From Haliea sp964022665 (GTDB taxonomy: Bacteria > Pseudomonadota > Gammaproteobacteria > Pseudomonadales > Halieaceae), in NCBI GenBank assembly GCA_964022665.1, contig CAXIDF010000009.1, forward strand, positions 82,099 through 146,098: a stretch of DNA of 64,000 nucleotides. Reading direction: 5' to 3'. Position numbers and translations under genes: made by a program. Positions within the stretch are counted from its first letter, which is position 1; every line of letters begins with the position of its first letter. The notes beneath the pieces are model-generated. The model was not told where the DNA came from. It did no database searches and worked only from the letters and a program-made list of their open reading frames with translations. Of this stretch, positions 1 through 8,844 are shown piece after piece.

Positions 1-60
1 GATGCGCACCCGGAATGCGGCGGACGACCGCCAGTAATCATAGAGCCGCACAGAAGCCAT
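1..60 (-). CDS. maiA: Maleylacetoacetate isomerase (zeta-class GST), N-terminal 20 codons only
   Basis: Reading leftward from the ATG at 60-58, the frame stays open to the window edge and encodes a peptide beginning MASVRLYDYWRSSAAFRVRI. The YDYWRSSAxxRVRI signature is the glutathione-binding N-terminus of maleylacetoacetate isomerases, with the SS pair holding the catalytic serine. The enzyme isomerises maleylacetoacetate to fumarylacetoacetate in tyrosine/homogentisate breakdown. The start lies 14 bases after the stop of the dienelactone hydrolase gene, so the two are probably co-transcribed. The rest is outside the window; the call rests on the short but very characteristic motif. Confidence 0.8.
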   Translation of the reverse strand, partial: MASVRLYDYWRSSAAFRVRI

Positions 61-74
61 GGTCGAGCGGGCTC

Positions 75-794
75 TCAGGCCAGCACCTCGGCAAGGAAGT
101 CGTTCAGGGCCTGCCCCGAGCGACGGTCGGCATCGGCGTTGTACACGGCGCCAAACCCGGGGTCGTTCGCTGCCGGATTGGTGAAGGCATGCAGCGTGTT
201 GCCATAGGCATGGATCTGCCAGTCGGCGCCGGCGGCGGTCAGCTCGGCAGCCAGGGCCAGCACACTTTCCGGTGGCACCATGGGGTCGTCATAACCGTGC
301 AGACACAGCACTTTGGCACTAATACTGGCCCCCGTACTGGTTTCCGGTGCATTAAACAGCCCGTGGAAGCTGACCACACCGCGCACGTCCGCGCCGCTGC
401 GAGCGAGGTCCAGCACGGTGAGACCGCCAAAACAGTAGCCCATCGCGGCCAGGCGCGTTGCATCCACTTCGGGTTGCTCACCCAGCACCGACACCGCCTT
501 GTTCACCAGCGCCTGTAGCAGCGCCCGGTCGGCCAGCAGGGGAGCGATCAGGGCCTGGCACTGCTCAGTGCCCTCGCCGTAGACCCCCCGGCCAAACATA
601 TCCAGGGCAAAACCCACGTAGCCGGCCTCGGCCAGTGCCACGGCCTTATCCTGCTCAAACGCGCCGCGCCCGGCCCAGGTGTGGGCCACCGCAACGCCGG
701 GCCGGGGCTGTGTTGCGCTATCGTCCCAGGCCAGAAACCCCTCGTAGGTGACGCCGGCATGGGAATACTCGATCAAACGGCATTGTACGGACAT
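75..794 (-). CDS. Dienelactone hydrolase family protein
   Basis: A 239-residue alpha/beta hydrolase of the dienelactone hydrolase family, with the nucleophile motif GYCFGG (Cys121), HGYDDP near 166-171 (acidic residue) and His202 in the LHAF context, giving the expected Cys-Asp-His triad. Family members hydrolyse lactones or esters such as dienelactone; the natural substrate here is unknown. I chose the ATG at 794 because a GAGGGAG ribosome-binding site lies five bases upstream; an in-frame TTG at 812 would place that site inside the gene. It sits between the decarboxylase-like gene and maiA in a leftward operon, consistent with, but not proof of, a role in aromatic or amino-acid catabolism. 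No signal peptide, so cytoplasmic. Confidence 0.85.
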   Translation of the reverse strand: MSVQCRLIEYSHAGVTYEGFLAWDDSATQPRPGVAVAHTWAGRGAFEQDKAVALAEAGYVGFALDMFGRGVYGEGTEQCQALIAPLLADRALLQALVNKAVSVLGEQPEVDATRLAAMGYCFGGLTVLDLARSGADVRGVVSFHGLFNAPETSTGASISAKVLCLHGYDDPMVPPESVLALAAELTAAGADWQIHAYGNTLHAFTNPAANDPGFGAVYNADADRRSGQALNDFLAEVLA

Positions 795-842
795 GCTGCT
801 CCCTCGTTCCAAAAAACCCCTAGCCTAGACGATGCCGCCGGC

Positions 843-2753
843 TCAGGAAAGCCCCGGCACCACACGCAGGCAGGGCGCATCACCCTGTGTCACCAGACCG
901 TGGATTTCGATACCGGCGTTGGCACGAACCAGTTCGCAGAGAAAAATCGCAATCTCCTCCGAAATCCTCTGCCCCGGCACCAATACAGGAATACCCGGAG
1001 GATACGGCACCACCTGGTCGGCACTGACGGCACCCACCAGTGCCGGGTTGACGCCCCGCTCCCCCTCCTGCAAGGGCACCAGCACCGCAGGCGCAAAATA
1101 GGCCTCCCGCGGCAGACAGGCGAAGTCGGTCAGCGCCGGCAACCCTGCGCCCGCGCACCGCGGCGAGCTGGCGCCTGCCTGTCCCGGCGCCGCGCGCGCG
1201 AGTGCCTGCAGTGCGTTGAGCAAGCGCAACACCTTGCTTTCGGTGGAACCCAGGGTGACCAGAATACTGAGGGTGTTGTGCGTCACCTTTTCGATCTGGA
1301 TGCCGTAGTCTTCATATAACAACAGCTGTAGCTGACGCGCGGAATACCCCGACGCCGACACATCCACGCTGAGTTTGAGCGGGTCCAGTCGTATCGCGTC
1401 GTCACGCAGTGCATGCGGCAGCATGTCATCGAGGGTCAAGACGCGAAACACCCCCGTTCGATCAATACCCTCGCGCAGCTGTGTGGCGATCCTGAAGCAG
1501 CCCTGCAAGCGCGCAAAGCCCTCCAGACTCATTTGTTTCCGTGCCACGTCAAGACTGGCGATCATCGCGTATTGCGGACTGGTTGAGGTATGCATGTTGA
1601 GATTTTCCCGGAACCGGTGCAGGTCAAAGTCCGGGTCGGTGACGTGAATCATGCTCGCCTGGGAAAACGCAGACAGCATCTTGTGCGTACTCTGGGTCAC
1701 GTAGTCTGCGCCGCAATCGAGCGCACAGGGGTGCAGTTCGGGATGGAAGCGGCCGTGCGCATACCAGGCTTCATCCACCAACACTTTGATGCCCGCAGCA
1801 TGGGCGTGACGAATGATCGGGGCCAGGTCGTAGCGAAAGCCGTCATACGTGCAACTGGTGAGCACGAGTAGCTGCGCATCCGGGTGTGCATCAATCGCCG
1901 CAATCACCTCCTTCTGTGGCACGGGGCCGTAGAATCCGAAGCGTGTATTCATGGAGGCAGGCAGGTAGACGGGCTCGACGCCGAACAGAACCACCGCGTG
2001 ATGCACCGATTTGTGACAGGCCTGATCCAGGATCACCTTGCCACCGGCACCGGCAAGCTGCTGCAGGATGACCTTGTTCGCGGTGGACGTACCATTGGTG
2101 ACGAAGAACGTATGGCGTGCACCGAAGGCCTGCGCAGCGAGTGCCTGTGCTTCCTGAATGACGCTGTGGGGTTCCAGCAGTGAATCGAGTGTCTGCACCG
2201 ACACGGACAGGTCGGTATTGAATATATGCTCGCCCATGAGTTCGTAGAAATCCGCCACCCAGGGGCTGTCACGCAGGCTGTCGCCCCCGGAATGACCGGG
2301 GGTGTGCCAGGCATCCTTGGCGCTGTAAACGTAGTCGCGCAGGGTATCGGCAAAAGGGGTACGCGACCGACGCTGCAGGGCACTTGCCAGCTGACGGAAG
2401 AGCTGCGAGGGCCGGGTGTCCTCCCGGTGCAACAACTCTACCGCGACCGCCTCGGGGACCGTATCCCCATTGGGCATCAGGAACAGATCCAGCTCCGGGC
2501 GCAACCGGGCAACCACAGGCAGTACCGAGGCGGCATCCGGAAGCGTGCTGGCGTCTACCACCACCGCCTGCAACAGGCCATCCTCGCCTGCCGTGAGCAG
2601 CATGTCTTCACCCGTTCTCAGCGCGCGGAAGTGAAAACTGCTGTGCAGAGCCCGCTGTTCCAGTGCCGCGCAACGGGTCAACTCATCCACCCAGCGAGCC
2701 GCGAACACAGGGTCGCCACTGACGATCGCAACGTGCACCTGAGGTTCTCGCAT
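843..2753 (-). CDS. Orn/Lys/Arg decarboxylase-like PLP enzyme (fold type I)
   Basis: A 636-residue protein. Residues 1-110 form a receiver-like N-terminal wing domain; the PLP domain follows with HTPGH at 150-154, TNGTS at 219-223, the cofactor-contacting Asp in DEAW (327) and the Schiff-base lysine in STHK (Lys358); the C-terminal part matches the Orn/Lys/Arg decarboxylase C-terminal domain. These enzymes decarboxylate basic amino acids to polyamines. At 636 residues it is shorter than E. coli LdcI/AdiA (about 715-755), so substrate specificity cannot be assigned. It starts 23 bases after the acyltransferase stop, in the same leftward operon. It could be a biosynthetic or acid-stress lysine/ornithine decarboxylase. 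Confidence 0.82.
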   Translation of the reverse strand: MREPQVHVAIVSGDPVFAARWVDELTRCAALEQRALHSSFHFRALRTGEDMLLTAGEDGLLQAVVVDASTLPDAASVLPVVARLRPELDLFLMPNGDTVPEAVAVELLHREDTRPSQLFRQLASALQRRSRTPFADTLRDYVYSAKDAWHTPGHSGGDSLRDSPWVADFYELMGEHIFNTDLSVSVQTLDSLLEPHSVIQEAQALAAQAFGARHTFFVTNGTSTANKVILQQLAGAGGKVILDQACHKSVHHAVVLFGVEPVYLPASMNTRFGFYGPVPQKEVIAAIDAHPDAQLLVLTSCTYDGFRYDLAPIIRHAHAAGIKVLVDEAWYAHGRFHPELHPCALDCGADYVTQSTHKMLSAFSQASMIHVTDPDFDLHRFRENLNMHTSTSPQYAMIASLDVARKQMSLEGFARLQGCFRIATQLREGIDRTGVFRVLTLDDMLPHALRDDAIRLDPLKLSVDVSASGYSARQLQLLLYEDYGIQIEKVTHNTLSILVTLGSTESKVLRLLNALQALARAAPGQAGASSPRCAGAGLPALTDFACLPREAYFAPAVLVPLQEGERGVNPALVGAVSADQVVPYPPGIPVLVPGQRISEEIAIFLCELVRANAGIEIHGLVTQGDAPCLRVVPGLS

Positions 2754-2776
2754 CGAGGGTGTCCTGTGTTGGGCGC

Positions 2777-3529
2777 TCAGCTCGCGGGGGTCTGGTATGC
2801 CAGTGGGTCAAGCCGATGCATCTCGGCTTCTATCCAGCGCTCCACCTCGTCCATGAGTTCTCCCGGGTCCCTGTCCAGCGCGGAAACCGGCGTGCCGATC
2901 GACACATCGATGACACCGGGGATAAACAGGAATGTGCGTCGTGGCCAGCAGCGCCCCGAGGTCACGGCAACGGGAATAACGCTGGCGCCGGTGGCAACGG
3001 CAAGACGGGTGGCGCCACTCTTGTACTGCCCCTTGCTGCCGCGCGCCGTGCGTGTGCCTTCGGGAAACATGATGACCCACTTGCCACGGTCCATCAGCTC
3101 CCTGCCCTGGGCGGCCACTCGGGTCCAGGCTTCAGAGCGCTTGCTGCGATCGATATGCACCATCTTGAGCCGCGCGAGACACCAGCCAAAAATGGGAATA
3201 TACAGAAGCTCTTTCTTGAAGACATAAGCCAACGGATGCGGCGTCATGCTGGGGAAGAAAAAGGTCTCCCAGGTCGACTGATGCTTGGGGCACAGTACGA
3301 TGCGGCGCATATCATCTGGTGCCGGCAGGTTCTCCATGCCGTGAATACGGTACTGCACACCAGCGATCAGCCGAGCCACTTCCACCACGCCGCGCAGCCA
3401 CGGAACAGCAAACCACCACCACAGCCGGATGTCGTTCAGAAACAGCGACATGACTACCAGCGCCAGGCCAACCGGAATGACCGTGACCACCATCCACAGA
3501 AAAACCAGCAGAGAGCGCACCACTTTCAC
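2777..3529 (-). CDS. 1-acyl-sn-glycerol-3-phosphate acyltransferase (PlsC-like)
   Basis: A 250-residue membrane-anchored acyltransferase. A long hydrophobic segment at 5-30 is followed by the PlsC domain with the catalytic block KHQSTWE (His83, acidic Glu88, i.e. HX4E rather than HX4D) and the phosphate-binding FPEGTRT at 155-161. The role is transfer of an acyl chain to lysophosphatidate or a related lysolipid at the inner membrane. The start is a GTG at 3529 overlapping the upstream esterase stop (GTGA), indicating translational coupling; the reading frame continues upstream only as an out-of-frame read of the esterase gene. The HX4E variant is seen in other proteobacterial PlsC paralogues. 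Confidence 0.85.
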   Translation of the reverse strand: MKVVRSLLVFLWMVVTVIPVGLALVVMSLFLNDIRLWWWFAVPWLRGVVEVARLIAGVQYRIHGMENLPAPDDMRRIVLCPKHQSTWETFFFPSMTPHPLAYVFKKELLYIPIFGWCLARLKMVHIDRSKRSEAWTRVAAQGRELMDRGKWVIMFPEGTRTARGSKGQYKSGATRLAVATGASVIPVAVTSGRCWPRRTFLFIPGVIDVSIGTPVSALDRDPGELMDEVERWIEAEMHRLDPLAYQTPAS

Positions 3530-4602
3530 AGGTCGCCGCCCTCCGTCACGGGAACGCCCACGCTGGTGAGGAACTCCGCGATATTGGCGAAGGCCTCTTC
3601 CGCCTCCTCCAGCTCCGGCGTGAACATTTGCCACACATGCACCATGTGCGGCCAGGTCTGTAGCACCACCGGCGACCCTGCCTCCTCTGCACGGGCCGCA
3701 TAGCGGCGGGAGTCGTCGAGCAGCATTTCCTGCTCGCTCACCTGCAGCAGAGTGGGAGGCAGGCCGGCCAGATTGCCGCGCAGCGGAGACACATCCGGGT
3801 GCGAGGGTGGCAGGCGATTGGTAAACCAGGTGCCCCACAGGAGCAGCAGCGCGGGCACCTTCGCCATCCAGCTGAACATCGGGCCAAGCATCGGGTCGGT
3901 CGCCAGATTCGTGCGCAGGCTGCCGCCGCTCATTGTTACATCCGTCGACGGCGAAAAGCCGATAGCCGCATCGGCCTGGCGCAGACCTTCGTCGCGAATC
4001 CAGGCAATCAAGCCGAGGGTGAGGCTACCCCCCGCGGAATCTCCGGCCACCATGGCATAGTCAAGGGGCGTCGCGCCATCGGGGCCGTTTTCCAACAGCC
4101 AGCGCCAGGCGTTGCGGCAGTCATGGATGCCGTCTATGCGCCTGTTTTCCGGGAGCAGACGGTAATCCAGTGAAAACACCGCCGCGCCGGTCAGGCGAGC
4201 CAGACGGTCGGTAATTGCCCTATGACTGAGCGGGCTACCGGCAATCCACGCGCCGCCGTGTATGTACAACAGGCGACGCCTGGTATCGTGTCCCGGCGCC
4301 AGCACCCATTCGCCGCGCACGTCCGCGGTGCTGACAGGCACAAAACTGCAGGTAAAATCACGGCCGGCGCTCAGGCCATCCATCAGGCTGCGCATGTGCA
4401 CGAGCTGCGCACGCCCGCGCTGCCTGGCCTGCCCTGCCGGCAGCAGGTCACGCAGGCGCTGCAAGACGTCCGCATGCCCCGAGCTGGGCGGCGATGTCGG
4501 TGCAGGCAGTGCAGGCCCGTCAAAACGCGACATGTCAGCGCCGCGCAAATAGAGCAGGCTGAACAGCACGAGTGCCAGCACCACAACGATAAACCAGACC
4601 AT
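3526..4602 (-). CDS. Alpha/beta hydrolase, HSL-family esterase, membrane-anchored
   Basis: A 358-residue protein with an N-terminal hydrophobic anchor (residues 2-19) and an alpha/beta hydrolase domain of the hormone-sensitive-lipase family: oxyanion-hole HGGAW at 115-119 and nucleophile elbow GDSAGGS with Ser189. The expected acid (near EMLLDD) and His (WPHMVH) follow towards the C-terminus. Such enzymes cleave short- to medium-chain esters. The ATG at 4602 has a GGGAGG ribosome-binding site six bases upstream. It is the first gene of the leftward operon leading to the acyltransferase, with a 4-base overlap. Pairing with PlsC suggests lipid remodelling, but that is inference. Confidence 0.87.
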   Translation of the reverse strand: MVWFIVVVLALVLFSLLYLRGADMSRFDGPALPAPTSPPSSGHADVLQRLRDLLPAGQARQRGRAQLVHMRSLMDGLSAGRDFTCSFVPVSTADVRGEWVLAPGHDTRRRLLYIHGGAWIAGSPLSHRAITDRLARLTGAAVFSLDYRLLPENRRIDGIHDCRNAWRWLLENGPDGATPLDYAMVAGDSAGGSLTLGLIAWIRDEGLRQADAAIGFSPSTDVTMSGGSLRTNLATDPMLGPMFSWMAKVPALLLLWGTWFTNRLPPSHPDVSPLRGNLAGLPPTLLQVSEQEMLLDDSRRYAARAEEAGSPVVLQTWPHMVHVWQMFTPELEEAEEAFANIAEFLTSVGVPVTEGGDL

Positions 4603-4757
4603 GTGAACCTCCCGGAGTTATGAGGCCTGCATTAAACCAGAAGGCCTGTGGAGTACACAACGCGGCGCTTTGCGGCTCAAAGCTCTGTGCGGACCTTGGC
4701 CTGTGGAGCGCCAGGCGCTAAGCTTCAGTTTTCTCAGCGGTGAAATCCCCTGTACTG

Positions 4758-6038
4758 ATGAATAGCAGGCAAAACGCAGAGGGGCCTGGTGCCCCCCCGG
4801 CAGACCCCGTTACGGCGTCCGATGGCAGTGCAGAGAGCGTGCTACGGGGCATGTTGGCCTCGGGCGGCGCACTGCTGCTTGCCGCTCTCGCGCTGTGGGC
4901 GCTATTGCCGCAACTTGATGCCGGGCATGGCGCTGCGGTATCAGGCACAGATGCCAGCCGCGTATTTGCGGGGAGCGACTTTCGGGCCGAGCGGGGCAAC
5001 GGCGCCTATATCGACGGTAACACCCAGGTCATTGGCCAGCTGACCGGCGGCGAGGCGGTTTTTTCTGTTGAGGCACGGCTGCCACTGGAACGCTATCCCT
5101 ACATTCGGCTCGATGCGGCGGGGAGCAACCCATCGCTGCGCTATTTCCTTTTCTGGCGCACACAAGAGCAGCCCGGGCAACAGTATTACGCACCACTTGA
5201 GGCAGCGGGCAATGGTGTGAGCTGGCACCGGATGTCCACCTCGGAGCTCTGGCGAGGTACGACAACACACGTGGCACTGGGCGCGTTCAGTGCCGATGCA
5301 GCCACCCCGGTCGCGTTGCGCGCGCTTGCATTTCATCCGGATTCCCGCACGGCGAACCTGAGGACGGCCTGGTCGCACTGGCATGCAGGTGGCAGCTGGC
5401 CGGCTTTCGCCATCAATCGCTACCTTGGCGCTCCCCCGGGTAGCGACCACTCCCCGGCGCGACTCATCGGCCTCTGGGCGGCGCTGGCGCTGGCGCTTGT
5501 TGCACTTTGGGCGGCCTGGCAGCGGCCGGGGTCCCGCGCTCTGCTGGCCGCAGTATTGCTCGCCGTGTTTTTACCCTGGTTGTTATTGGATCGCCTGTGG
5601 CAGGCACAACTCGATCGTCAGTCCCTCCTCACTCACGAAACGTTCGCAGGTAAAACCCAGGCCGAGAAACATGCCGCGAGTGCCCACGCAGAGCTATACG
5701 ATTACGCGGGGCACATACAGGGCCGACTGCACTCGGAGGATGCGCGAGTGTTCCTCTTGAACGCGGCGGCGGGTCACAATTTTGATCGCTTGCGCCTGCA
5801 GTTCCACATGCTTCCGGCCAACACCTACAACTACGGCGCCGAGCTGCTGCCACCCGGTCAAATGCGCCGGGGCGATTACGTGCTGACTCTGGACGCGATG
5901 CCGCAGATGCAGTACCTGCCGCAACAGAAAATACTCAGCGATGGTCACCACGCCTATCGGGCACGGCTGGTGGACTCACATGCCAGAGGCAATCTGTATC
6001 TGCTGTCCGGCTACCTGGGGGTACCGACGACACCATGA
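4758..6038 (+). CDS. Hypothetical membrane protein with periplasmic domain, glycan locus
   Basis: I do not recognise this family. From the ATG at 4758 it is 426 residues; an in-frame GTG at 4740 would add six, and neither has a clear ribosome-binding site. Hydrophobic segments lie near 35-53, 235-254 and 259-277. The positive-inside rule puts residues 54-234 in the periplasm, where they look like a beta-rich, jelly-roll-like domain, and residues 278-426 also outside, with a pattern typical of soluble tails on membrane glycosyltransferases. The last four bases overlap the start of the GT-C-like gene, so the two proteins are translationally coupled and may act as a pair. It is the first gene of the rightward glycan arm. 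Confidence 0.6.
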   Translation: MNSRQNAEGPGAPPADPVTASDGSAESVLRGMLASGGALLLAALALWALLPQLDAGHGAAVSGTDASRVFAGSDFRAERGNGAYIDGNTQVIGQLTGGEAVFSVEARLPLERYPYIRLDAAGSNPSLRYFLFWRTQEQPGQQYYAPLEAAGNGVSWHRMSTSELWRGTTTHVALGAFSADAATPVALRALAFHPDSRTANLRTAWSHWHAGGSWPAFAINRYLGAPPGSDHSPARLIGLWAALALALVALWAAWQRPGSRALLAAVLLAVFLPWLLLDRLWQAQLDRQSLLTHETFAGKTQAEKHAASAHAELYDYAGHIQGRLHSEDARVFLLNAAAGHNFDRLRLQFHMLPANTYNYGAELLPPGQMRRGDYVLTLDAMPQMQYLPQQKILSDGHHAYRARLVDSHARGNLYLLSGYLGVPTTP

Positions 6039-7468
6039 CGACGATTCCCGAACTTGACGGCATGGGGCTCATGCTCGCCCTGGCCCTGCCCTGGCTGGCC
6101 GGCGTGGTCACCGTTCGCGCCTTGCTCGGACCGCTCCGGGTCACACTGTTGCTGGGGCATGGATTCATGGTCGGGCAGCTGTTGATCATTCTGCTTCTGC
6201 TCGCATGGGACTCCCTCGGTCTGAGATTGGCGTTCGCACCACTCGCCTGGGTCCTGGGTGCACTGACGGCACTGACGGCACTATTGGTATTGTCGTGGAG
6301 ACGGAACACGCCGTCTCCAGAGCCAGAATTGACAGTGGGCTGGCGTGATGCGCTGTGGCTGTTGCCGCTCCTTGCTTTTCTCGCTGAACGCGCTTTGAGC
6401 CTCGCCGGCGAAGTAACAATGCGGCCGCTGTTCGCGTGGGATGCGTGGATGAACTGGGCGCCGCGTGCGGTGGTCTGGTTCCATGAGGGCGCACTGGCCA
6501 CCTTTGTGATGCCCGAGCAATGGCTGGCCGCCACGGCAGACCCCGCGCCCTACACCCTCGGCAATCCGCGGGCGAATGTCTATCCGCCCGGCGTGCCCCT
6601 GTTGTTGCTCTGGCCCATGTTGGGTGGCGGCACCTACGACCACAATCTCCTGTACCTGCCCTGGCTGCTGCTGCCAGTCGCAGCGGGGCTCGCGCTCTGG
6701 GGGCACCTGCGTCAACTATGTTCGCCTCGCGCCGTCTGTGCACTCGCCGTGTTTGCACTGCTTAGCCAGCCCCTGGCCAACACCCACACAGCGCTACCCG
6801 GGTACGCGGACCTCTGGCTTGCAGTGGCGTTTGGGCTTGGCGGCATGGCCCTGGCGGAGTGGCATGCCTCTGGCCAGTGGCGCTGGGGTGTGCTCGCCGC
6901 GTTACTGGCACTATGCTGCGTACTTTTCAAGGTTCCCGGGCTCGCCTACGCGGCGATTCTGCTCGCCGCTGCAGGGCTGCTCCTGTGGCGCCCCCCGGTC
7001 CGCTGGGTGGGCTGGTTTCTGGGCAGCGCGTTGGCGCTGACCGCTGTAGGCCTGCTGCTGGGTTTGCACCCCGACGCCGCACAATTTGGCGCCGACCACC
7101 TGACAATCCGCTTGCCCGGCGCGCTGCCCACCCTGAAGATCGCGCCCGCTCCGCTGCTACCACTACTCTGGGACAGCTTTTTTCTCACCGCCAACTGGCA
7201 CCTGTTTTGGCTATTGCTCTTCACCTGCCTGGTCGCAGGCCTGTGGCTACGCGGCTATAAGAGCCTGCAGAATATCGCCCTCGTGGTGTTTGTCTGTGGT
7301 CTGGGCGTTCTGTTGGCAGTCTTTGGGCTCACCCACTATTTCCGTCAGGCCGCCAACGGCGTCACACTGGATCGAGCGCTGCTCTACGTCGTCCCGCTGG
7401 GTGTCTACGTCGCTTTTACGCAACTGGCGACGCTCTGGCACGCCAATCGCGCAGCAGAGGCGCGTTAG
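6035..7468 (+). CDS. Polytopic membrane protein, GT-C glycosyltransferase-like
   Basis: A 477-residue, very hydrophobic protein with about 11-13 predicted membrane spans. After the second or third span a loop contains WDAWMNWAPRA followed later by YPPGVPL, resembling the acidic loop and following segment of GT-C lipid-linked glycosyltransferases (ArnT/RgtC-like) rather than the arginine-rich loops of Wzy. It has no soluble C-terminal domain, unlike many GT-C enzymes; the preceding, translationally coupled protein could provide one. The expected role is moving a sugar from, or onto, an undecaprenyl-linked donor on the periplasmic face. It overlaps its neighbours by 4 bases (ATGA) and 1 base. 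A polymerase or ligase role is possible because no other Wzy/WaaL candidate is present. Confidence 0.65.
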   Translation: MTTIPELDGMGLMLALALPWLAGVVTVRALLGPLRVTLLLGHGFMVGQLLIILLLLAWDSLGLRLAFAPLAWVLGALTALTALLVLSWRRNTPSPEPELTVGWRDALWLLPLLAFLAERALSLAGEVTMRPLFAWDAWMNWAPRAVVWFHEGALATFVMPEQWLAATADPAPYTLGNPRANVYPPGVPLLLLWPMLGGGTYDHNLLYLPWLLLPVAAGLALWGHLRQLCSPRAVCALAVFALLSQPLANTHTALPGYADLWLAVAFGLGGMALAEWHASGQWRWGVLAALLALCCVLFKVPGLAYAAILLAAAGLLLWRPPVRWVGWFLGSALALTAVGLLLGLHPDAAQFGADHLTIRLPGALPTLKIAPAPLLPLLWDSFFLTANWHLFWLLLFTCLVAGLWLRGYKSLQNIALVVFVCGLGVLLAVFGLTHYFRQAANGVTLDRALLYVVPLGVYVAFTQLATLWHANRAAEAR

Positions 7469-8844
7469 TGGCAGCATCAACCAACACCCGCCTGACGGCT
7501 TATGCGCCGCCACTGGATGCTCTCGCCCTGGTAACGGCAGGGGGAATAAGCTGGCTGCTGCGCTTCCCCGATGCCAACATGGGCGCCCCCTACCCTATTG
7601 CCCTGCTACTGGCCTTCCTGCTCGCGATCGTCCTGCTCCCGCTTACCGGCGCCTATCGGCACCCGCACTGGTGCCATCCGGTGCGCGGCGTGGTCGCGGC
7701 TGCTCCCGGTTTACTGCTGGTATTTGCCAGCCTGCTGGCAATAGCCATGCTGACCAAGTCCACTGCGGAATTCTCCCGCCTGTGGATGCTGGGTTGGGTC
7801 ATATTGAGTGTTCCGGGCATGGCAGTATGGCGCCTGTTTGCCAGCACGCTGCCCAAGTCAGCCAGTCGCAGGATATTGATGCTTGGCACCGGTCCACTGG
7901 CCTGTGCGACAGTGTCACATCTGCAAAGTCGGCAAGCGCAAAACCAGGTGATTGGTATGCTGGCGCTACCGGGGGAGCCGGAAACGGCAAGCCGGCGGCT
8001 ACCCGCCACGTTTCTCGGACACTTCACCGAGCTCGACGAACTCCTGAACAGCGCTGACAGTCATGTGGACGAGCTCTGGCTCGCGCCCGATGGCGCCAGC
8101 GCCATTCCCGACACGGTTCTGCAAAGTGGTCTGAGCCAGAGCAGCCTGCCAGTGCGCTACGTGCCCGACCTCACCGTGCTGCGCATGCTGCAGCACCGCA
8201 TCAACGATGTGGATGGCCTCACGGTAATAGAACTCAACGCGACTCCGCTGGATGGCCCCGAAGCGGTATTCAAGGCGCTGATGGACCGCTCGCTGGCAGC
8301 GATCTCGCTGCTGGCTCTCTCACCGCTGCTTTTGCTGATCGCCGCGCTGGTGCGCCTGGACTCCCCGGGACCTGCGCTTTTTACCCAACCCCGTCACGGT
8401 GGTGGTGGAAGGATTATCCGGGTATTCAAGTTTCGCACCATGCACACCGCGACCAGCGCTGACACACGACAGGCCAAACCCAATGACCCGCGTGTGACCC
8501 GTTTGGGACGTTTTCTGCGGCGCAGCAGCCTGGATGAGCTGCCGCAGTTGTTCAATGTGCTGCAGGGAGACATGTCCCTGGTGGGGCCGCGGCCACATCC
8601 ACTGGAACTGAACAATCAATATCGCAAACGGCTGGACACCTATATGCAACGCCACCGCGTGAAGCCCGGAATCACGGGGTGGGCACAAATCAATGGTTGC
8701 CGAGGTGCGACGGAGACCCTGGATAAAATGCAAAAGCGACTCGAGTACGACCTCTACTACATCGAGAACTGGTCGATCTGGCTGGATATCAAAATTCTGG
8801 CAAAAACGACGTTGCTGGGCTGGAGCGACCGCAATGCCTACTGA
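7468..8844 (+). CDS. Polyprenyl glycosylphosphotransferase (WcaJ/WbaP family)
   Basis: A 458-residue enzyme that starts glycan synthesis by transferring a sugar-1-phosphate from a UDP-sugar to undecaprenyl phosphate at the inner membrane. The N-terminal part has four hydrophobic spans, then a CoA-binding-like domain (RRILMLGTGP near 134-143) and a final membrane helix leading into the bacterial sugar-transferase domain (about 268-458). That domain carries the KFRTMH, SLDELPQL, GPRP and KPGITGWAQ signatures. The GTG start overlaps the preceding stop by one base (TAGTG). It is the committing enzyme of the rightward arm; the first sugar cannot be read from sequence. Confidence 0.9.
   Translation: MAASTNTRLTAYAPPLDALALVTAGGISWLLRFPDANMGAPYPIALLLAFLLAIVLLPLTGAYRHPHWCHPVRGVVAAAPGLLLVFASLLAIAMLTKSTAEFSRLWMLGWVILSVPGMAVWRLFASTLPKSASRRILMLGTGPLACATVSHLQSRQAQNQVIGMLALPGEPETASRRLPATFLGHFTELDELLNSADSHVDELWLAPDGASAIPDTVLQSGLSQSSLPVRYVPDLTVLRMLQHRINDVDGLTVIELNATPLDGPEAVFKALMDRSLAAISLLALSPLLLLIAALVRLDSPGPALFTQPRHGGGGRIIRVFKFRTMHTATSADTRQAKPNDPRVTRLGRFLRRSSLDELPQLFNVLQGDMSLVGPRPHPLELNNQYRKRLDTYMQRHRVKPGITGWAQINGCRGATETLDKMQKRLEYDLYYIENWSIWLDIKILAKTTLLGWSDRNAY

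Noticed and set aside
4643..4708. 11-base direct repeat GGCCTGTGGAG (4643 and 4698)
   Set aside because: Only two copies with no symmetry or promoter relation; could easily be chance.
6035..7468. Classical Wzy O-antigen polymerase
   Set aside because: The loop motifs fit GT-C transferases better than Wzy, and no paired Wzz is present; a polymerase role is left open but not called.
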